Positions 59,671-64,000 of a stretch of 64,000 nucleotides of DNA are shown one piece after another. Under the pieces are notes generated by a model. The model saw only the letters and a list, made by a program, of their open reading frames with translations. It was not told where the DNA came from and did not search any database. The stretch comes from Telopea speciosissima. Taxonomy: Eukaryota > Streptophyta > Magnoliopsida > Proteales > Proteaceae. Every line of letters starts with the position of its first letter. Position 1 is the first letter of the stretch. The position numbers and the translations under genes were made by a program. The stretch is from NCBI RefSeq assembly GCF_018873765.1, contig NC_057916.1:11674001-11738000 (forward strand), given 5' to 3'.

Positions 59671-59923
59671 CAGAACAAGCAAGCAATATGATGGAGGTGA
59701 TTTATAAGATCAGATGTAAGGTTGCTCATTAGGCTTTAGCTGATGATTCGTTCAAAGAACTCCAGCTGATCAGCTATTTAGGAAGAGAGAAAGACAAAAA
59801 ACAGGCTTTTCCAGAACAAGCAAGCTGATATGATGGAGATGATTGATAAGATCAGATCTAAGGTTGCTCATTAGACTTTAGCTGATGATTCGTTCAAAGA
59901 ACTCCAGCTGATCAGCTATTTAG
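59671..59923. repeat. Tandem duplication inside the LINE remnant
   Basis: Copy one, 59671-59780, and copy two, 59811-59923, both start CAGAACAAGCAAG and end CAGCTATTTAG, with about 95% identity, separated by 30 bp. The second copy joins directly to the RNase H part. Confidence 0.88.
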
Positions 59924-60956
59924 ATTGGTCCCTATGCTGTTCATGAGGGAAACAAGACCTAGGAGGACAATCAATTGGCAACCCCCCCCCCCCCCAAAAG
60001 GAGTGGCCAAGTTAAATATAGATGGATGCTTCTTTGGGGAAGCTGCTCCTTCAAATAGCAGGAGAGTAATCAGACTTCAGGATGAAAGGCAGTTGGAGTT
60101 TTACAAGGGCCCATTGGTGAAGGACTCTACTAGGGAAGAGTTGATTGCTTTCAGAACTGGAATTGAACTCTTGTTAAACAAGGGATGATCTGAGGCTATA
60201 GTGGAAGAAGATTCAGCTAATGTGGTGAAATGGTGACAGAATTTGGAGGGAACCATGGCAATGGCCCATTTGATAACGCCAATTTGTCATCTCATAGCTC
60301 AAGCAAACATATAGTTCCATTGGCAACCAAGAAGTGCCAAGGAGACAACGGATGAACTGGCTAAGCAGGGAGTGGCTAGATCTGAAATATGATTTTGAGA
60401 CCCTATTCCTCTGTGAGTTTGTGATAGTTGTGTTGGTCAGGGGCTTTAGTATGGTGTCCCTTTGAGGAAGGCACTTCTTCAAGCTTGTACTACAATGTAA
60501 TTATATGTACCACTATGTATTCCGATTTTTTATCAATAGAGCTATTATTTAACCCTCGAAAAGAACTTATAAGGAGTTCAAGTTTAGTTGGGTAACTACA
60601 TCCTTTTTTAATTTTTTCGGATACATGTGAGCTGTGAGCAATTAAGTTTTTCAGCCATTCGTTAGATTAGGGATTGAATTTCTTTTTGTTTAAGAGTTCA
60701 ATTACTAATTTCAGTCCTAAATGCCGTAAGACTTAGTTTCAGCTTCTATTTTTAATTTCAACTACTAAAGCTTCGAATCATAATTTGATTTAGATCACAA
60801 TTGGAGCCAAAAGCTAGGCTGCGGTATTTATTAGGTTAAGAAAATGTTATCCTCCCCTTTGGGAAAGGCCTAAAGGAGATCACTCTAGATCATAGTTGTC
60901 ACTATATCTAGGTGATCCAAGGCATTGGATGGGGCTTGGACGCAAGGCGACATTAA

Positions 60957-61438
60957 TAGGGGTGTCAAAAAAAACCTGGCCAGCCCAAACCCGCCCTGAG
61001 CCTGAACAGGGCCGGGCATGGTTTAGTGTTTTTCGAGCCCTGGCGGGGCCCGGTTGGGACTAGGTTGAGGCCTCGACCCTAGCAGGGCCAGCCCGACCCT
61101 GTATTATATAATATAAATTTAAACAATATATACAGAGCAAGCCTTGGTGCAATGTAAAGGTTCCTCCATTGTGACCAAGGTCACAAATTCGAGTCTGGAC
61201 ACAGCCTCTCTGCGAAAAACTCCCTTTTTTTAATAGCCTGGGCTTTGTTAAGTGGATTGTAATTGGGCTTTGTTAGTTCCATAACTCAATGGACCAAGAT
61301 ATTCAAGGTCAATCAGGGCCCGGCCGGGCTGGGTTGAGGTTATGCTTGGCCTAGCAGGGCCGGACTGGGTTGGGTTTAGGTTGAGGCTCCCAGGGTTGGG
61401 CAACGGTTTAGGGCATGCCCGGCCCGTTGATACCCATA
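60957..61438. mobile_element. Nested hAT MITE inside the CATAGTTGTCA element
   Basis: The left end TAGGGGTGTCAA and the inverted right end TATGGGTATCAA match at 10 of 12. A perfect 8-bp duplication GACATTAA lies at 60949-60956 and 61439-61446. The interior is GC-rich (GGCCCGGC, CAGGGCC words). A SINE fragment lies inside it. Confidence 0.87.
61133..61236 (+). mobile_element. Au-like SINE 5' half
   Basis: GCAAGCCTTGGTGCAATGTA, then a box-B-like AATTCGAGTCTGGACACAGC and CTCTCTGCGAAAAACTCCC, ending in a T run. The 3' body of the SINE is lost. It lies inside the nested hAT MITE. Confidence 0.8.
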
Positions 61439-61519
61439 GACATTAACACGGCAACCAAGGCGCCTGCATAGGTGACCCTAATTGCCAAGGCACCCGCCTT
61501 GACAACTATGCTCTAGATC

Positions 61520-62280
61520 TGTAGAGGATAATTACTGTGGGAATGATAGGTACCAACTCCTTGCACATGCACTATGTTCAGTGGTCGCTTGAGCAAACTG
61601 AACATGGTGGATGTACAGCAACTGTATCAACACCAAATCAATCCAGTCAATCAGGTTAGTTTGCTTAGTTTGACTAGATTTTAAGTTATGCATACAATTC
61701 CACATTTCTCTTTTCAATTGTTTTACTCCTCAATCTAGTTGCTTTCACCTGTTTCCATATCACTTGCATATAATAATATTCCATCTCAGCCCCCCATACA
61801 GTATGATGCAGTAACACACACTTGGACCAATAGGGGCATGCAGGGGATTTATTTAATGGTTATTTTTTTTTATTTCATTTGTATCTTTTTGTTAGTTGCA
61901 TTATCTGTTTTGTTAGATAAGTAGGAGTAATGTCGGACCAATTCAAGGTAGAACTAGTCACAAATAACCCAGGAATAATCAGCAATACAAAACTCAGATT
62001 AGGGGTTGAACCAGAAATTAGGGGGTTAAGAGTTTTGTCAAACCAGCCAATAGAAGGGGGTGAAAAGGGGATCAAGGGAAGTGGAATGGTGGTCAAAACC
62101 CAGCAGGGTTTGATGGAAGGTTATGGAGATATGGGGGTTCAGATATGGCAGCAACCTTCAACTCGCAGGAGCAGCACAAGGCCCTCAATCGAGTGGACAC
62201 AGCAGCAGCAGCTGCAGCTCTCGAACCTGATTGTTGCTTGGCTCAGGCTTCAAGAGGTCTTCACAGCATTTGTATAAGCT
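61520..62280. other. Sequence between nested MITEs and chromovirus, possibly LTR flank
   Basis: No gene recognised. 62140-62280 is rich in CAGCAG and resembles words at 11600-11780, which may belong to a related LTR element. The boundary of the gypsy 3' LTR could not be placed. Confidence 0.4.
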
Positions 62281-62320
62281 TCAGATGGCAGCAGCAATAA
62301 GAGGAAATCGAGCAGGGGTA

Positions 62321-62414
62321 GGGGAAAGAGGAAGGAGAGAAGAGAAAGGGGGATAATGGGATTCGGCTCTCCCAGCCAGACTCCTAACAGCCCTTCAAGT
62401 CATGAACACTTGAT
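62321..62414. repeat. Direct repeat copy 1 (probable chromovirus LTR)
   Basis: Matches 63907-64000 in the same orientation; begins GGGGAAAGAGGAAGGAGA and ends CATGAACACTTGAT. Confidence 0.88.
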
Positions 62415-62882
62415 AACGAAACCATATTTTTGCAGCTAGCAAATATTCTTCATTCATAAAATCGTGGGGAGGTTGAGAACAGCCTTTACAATATAAAGAG
62501 GGCATGACTTGCACCTTAAGAAAATAGAAACTTACAAATTAAGAAATTACTTGCAAAATAAGATAGTAACTAATCTAGGATTACTTGCAAAATAAAATAG
62601 TAACTAATCTAGGATTTCTTGCAAAATAAGATAGTAAATAATCTAGGAAAGAAATAAAATAAAATCCAAGTGATGGCTGGAATCTTCAGATGGTCCCCAC
62701 AAAGAAAGAAATCAGACAGCACTTAAATCAAAATTGTGTCAAAAGAGTTGACACTTTTACCCCCACGATCTGGGTTTGAGAGACCCATCAACTCCCAGCA
62801 CAGTTGGACTGCCCCAACTTAAAGTTGGTTGGCTCTATGGCCCAAGGGACTGGTCCACCGATTGGTTAAGTGAACCAGTCCT

Positions 62883-63790
62883 TCACCCCTGACTGTTCCT
62901 AGAGTACTTCTTGCCAAACAACTTGTCTTCTACATCAGCTCCCCTCCTCTTAGAATCATTCATCTCTGATGAATGGAGGAATGACATGTAGGCCTCAAAG
63001 AGTTCAGGATCAAGGCGCTGGAAATCATCCGTGTGGATCCATGTGTTGTCCTTGATGGGGCAATCCTTCCACTTGACGAGAAAAGAGTAGATTCCCTTAC
63101 CACCTCTCATCATAGTATACTTATCATCAAGTACTTCTTCAATGGCATCTTCTGTAGGGGAGGTAAACTGGGGCAGCCATAGAGCATGGGCAGAATCTCC
63201 TTCATCTGAATGATGCCCAAGATAGAGAGTAAGGTCTGCCACGTTGAACACGTTGCTGATCTTCATGTTGGGTGGCAGCTCTAGCATATATTCATTAGTT
63301 CCAATGCATTTCAGCACCTAAACGGCCCCATTTTTCTTGGGTGCAGCTTGTGATTAGCACCGGAGGGATATCTTTCAACCGCGATGCGCACCATGACCAT
63401 ATCACTTGGCTGAAACTCAACATATCGACCATGGCGATTGGCGGCAGCTTGGTATCCTTCATTGCTGATTGCAATGCGGCGTCGAACTGCTGCATGCACA
63501 TCGATAATATGCCGTAGAAACTCATCAGCCTCAATGCTGACTCTTGCTTGAGGGGGCAAAGGCACTAAATCCACTGGTCGCTTAGGCTGCAGTCCAAGAA
63601 CTATCTCAAATGGCGTTCTTCCAGCTGTTTGATTAATAGAGCTGTTGTAAGCAAACTCTGCTATGTCAAGGATAGTGGGCCAAGTCTTCTCATGATCACG
63701 AACAAGGCAACGAAGAAGATTTCCTAAGCTCCTATTATCCACTTCGGTCTGTCCATCCGTTCGAGGATGAAAGGCCATTGAAAACTTCAT
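62883..63790 (-). pseudogene. Gypsy integrase C-terminus with chromodomain
   Basis: 63790-63311 encodes MAFHPRTDGQTEVDNRSL (with the catalytic Glu), WPTILDIAEFAYNSS and the LGLQPKRPVDL region. After a frame change near 63312 the sequence continues to 62883: NEYMLELPPNMKISNVFNVA, then the chromodomain with YSFLVKWKDCP and TWIHTDDFQRLDPELFEAY. The aromatic residues expected of a chromodomain are present. The integrase zinc finger and the first two catalytic Asp residues are missing because the sequence right of 63790 is unrelated. Confidence 0.88.
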
Positions 63791-63906
63791 GTTTAGGATG
63801 CTTTCTAGGTCGTCGCAGATGTAGTAGGTAGCAGCACTTGATTGCAGTCACACAACCACAGGAACAGTAGGGAATTGAATAAGAGAAGAAGTAGAAGATA
63901 GGAGAA

Positions 63907-64000
63907 GGGGAAAGAGGAAGGAGATAAGAGAAAGGGGGATAGTGGGATTCGGCTCTCCCAGCCAGGCTCCTAACAGCCCTTCAAGTCATGAACACTTGAT
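63907..64000. repeat. Direct repeat copy 2 (probable chromovirus LTR), cut by window end
   Basis: Same orientation as 62321-62414, about three mismatches; the homology runs to the last base of the window and presumably continues. Confidence 0.88.

Larger units (their letters stand above)
58950..60540 (+). mobile_element. LINE remnant (RT C-terminus and RNase H), interrupted by another LINE
   Basis: 58996-59100 encodes a LINE segment VGNGEESFWEDLSWGEVALK. After a gap holding an opposite-strand LINE it resumes at about 59671 (YKIRCKVAH, DDSFKELQLISYL) and then an RNase H start: PPPPKGVAKLNIDGCFF, REELIAFRTGIELL. Stops and frame changes are frequent. The 3' end near 60540 shows poly-A-signal-like TATCAATAGAGC without a clear A tail. 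Confidence 0.7.
60891..61510. mobile_element. hAT-like MITE, CATAGTTGTCA family, hosting a second element
   Basis: The left end CATAGTTGTCACTAT and the inverted right end CATAGTTGTCAAGGC share 11 bp. CTCTAGAT is repeated at 60883-60890 and 61511-61518; if the shared C is counted, the duplication is 9 bp. The element is split by the insertion 60957-61438. Confidence 0.82.
62290..64000 (-). mobile_element. Ty3/gypsy chromovirus, internally deleted, continuing past window end
   Basis: The minus strand carries the integrase C-terminal half and a chromodomain. A direct repeat (62321-62414 and 63907-64000, offset 1586, about three mismatches in 94) brackets them, as expected of the 3' LTR and a partial 5' LTR. 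Only about 0.9 kb of pol remains; GAG, protease, RT and RNase H are absent between the repeats, so the element is a deletion derivative. The right end lies beyond the window. Confidence 0.8.

Noticed and set aside
1-64000. CRISPR arrays, operons, Shine-Dalgarno sites, rRNA genes
   Set aside because: None seen; the window is plant nuclear DNA and repeats present are transposons or microsatellites.

Overview
This is plant nuclear DNA. The genes are intron-rich, GT-AG spliced and match angiosperm-specific families. The remaining sequence is mostly intron and intergenic DNA full of plant transposons: Ty1/copia, Ty3/gypsy chromovirus, RTE and L1-type LINEs, Au-like SINEs, and hAT and Mutator-type MITEs. 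The species cannot be read from the sequence. Gene structure and repeat content fit a non-grass angiosperm, perhaps an early-diverging eudicot, at low confidence.

Four host genes are supported. (1) A PRR7-type clock pseudo-response regulator on + spans 1457-26144, with its first exon or exons before the window. Its seven visible exons are split by a 16 kb intron (2430-18401) full of transposon fossils and by a 6 kb intron (20056-26045) holding an almost complete copia element between the two halves of the CCT domain. (2) A WRKY44/TTG2-type group I WRKY factor on + spans 37584-40455 and is complete, with 5 exons and 477 aa. (3) A receptor-like cytoplasmic kinase of the PBS1-like/RLCK-VII type on + spans 43335-46412, with 5 exons and 380 aa; one intron lacks a GT donor. 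(4) The 3' part of a Rab-GAP/TBC protein on - spans 48017-58324, with six C-terminal coiled-coil exons; its 5' part lies past the right edge.

Layout: 1-2429 PRR 5' exons; 2430-18401 giant intron (decayed hAT transposase, LINE RNase H fragment, SINE, a MITE carrying a LINE RT fragment, an RTE LINE and a hairpin MITE); 18402-20055 PRR central exons; 20166-25516 copia; 26046-26144 last PRR exon; 26.2-37.3 kb intergenic or WRKY44 5' region with at least four MITEs; 37.6-40.5 kb WRKY44; 43.3-46.4 kb kinase; 48.0-58.3 kb TBC gene; 58.9-64 kb nested LINEs, nested hAT elements with a SINE inside, and an internally deleted chromovirus.

The four genes work in different processes (clock, epidermal/flavonoid development, receptor signalling, membrane traffic), so they are neighbours by synteny rather than an operon. 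The most interesting signals are a 470-bp palindrome made of two inverted LTRs with a near-perfect target duplication, a MITE family sharing CATAGTTGTCA ends with 8-bp duplications (one copy carrying LINE coding sequence), a SINE-in-hAT-in-hAT nest, and the non-canonical donor in the kinase gene.
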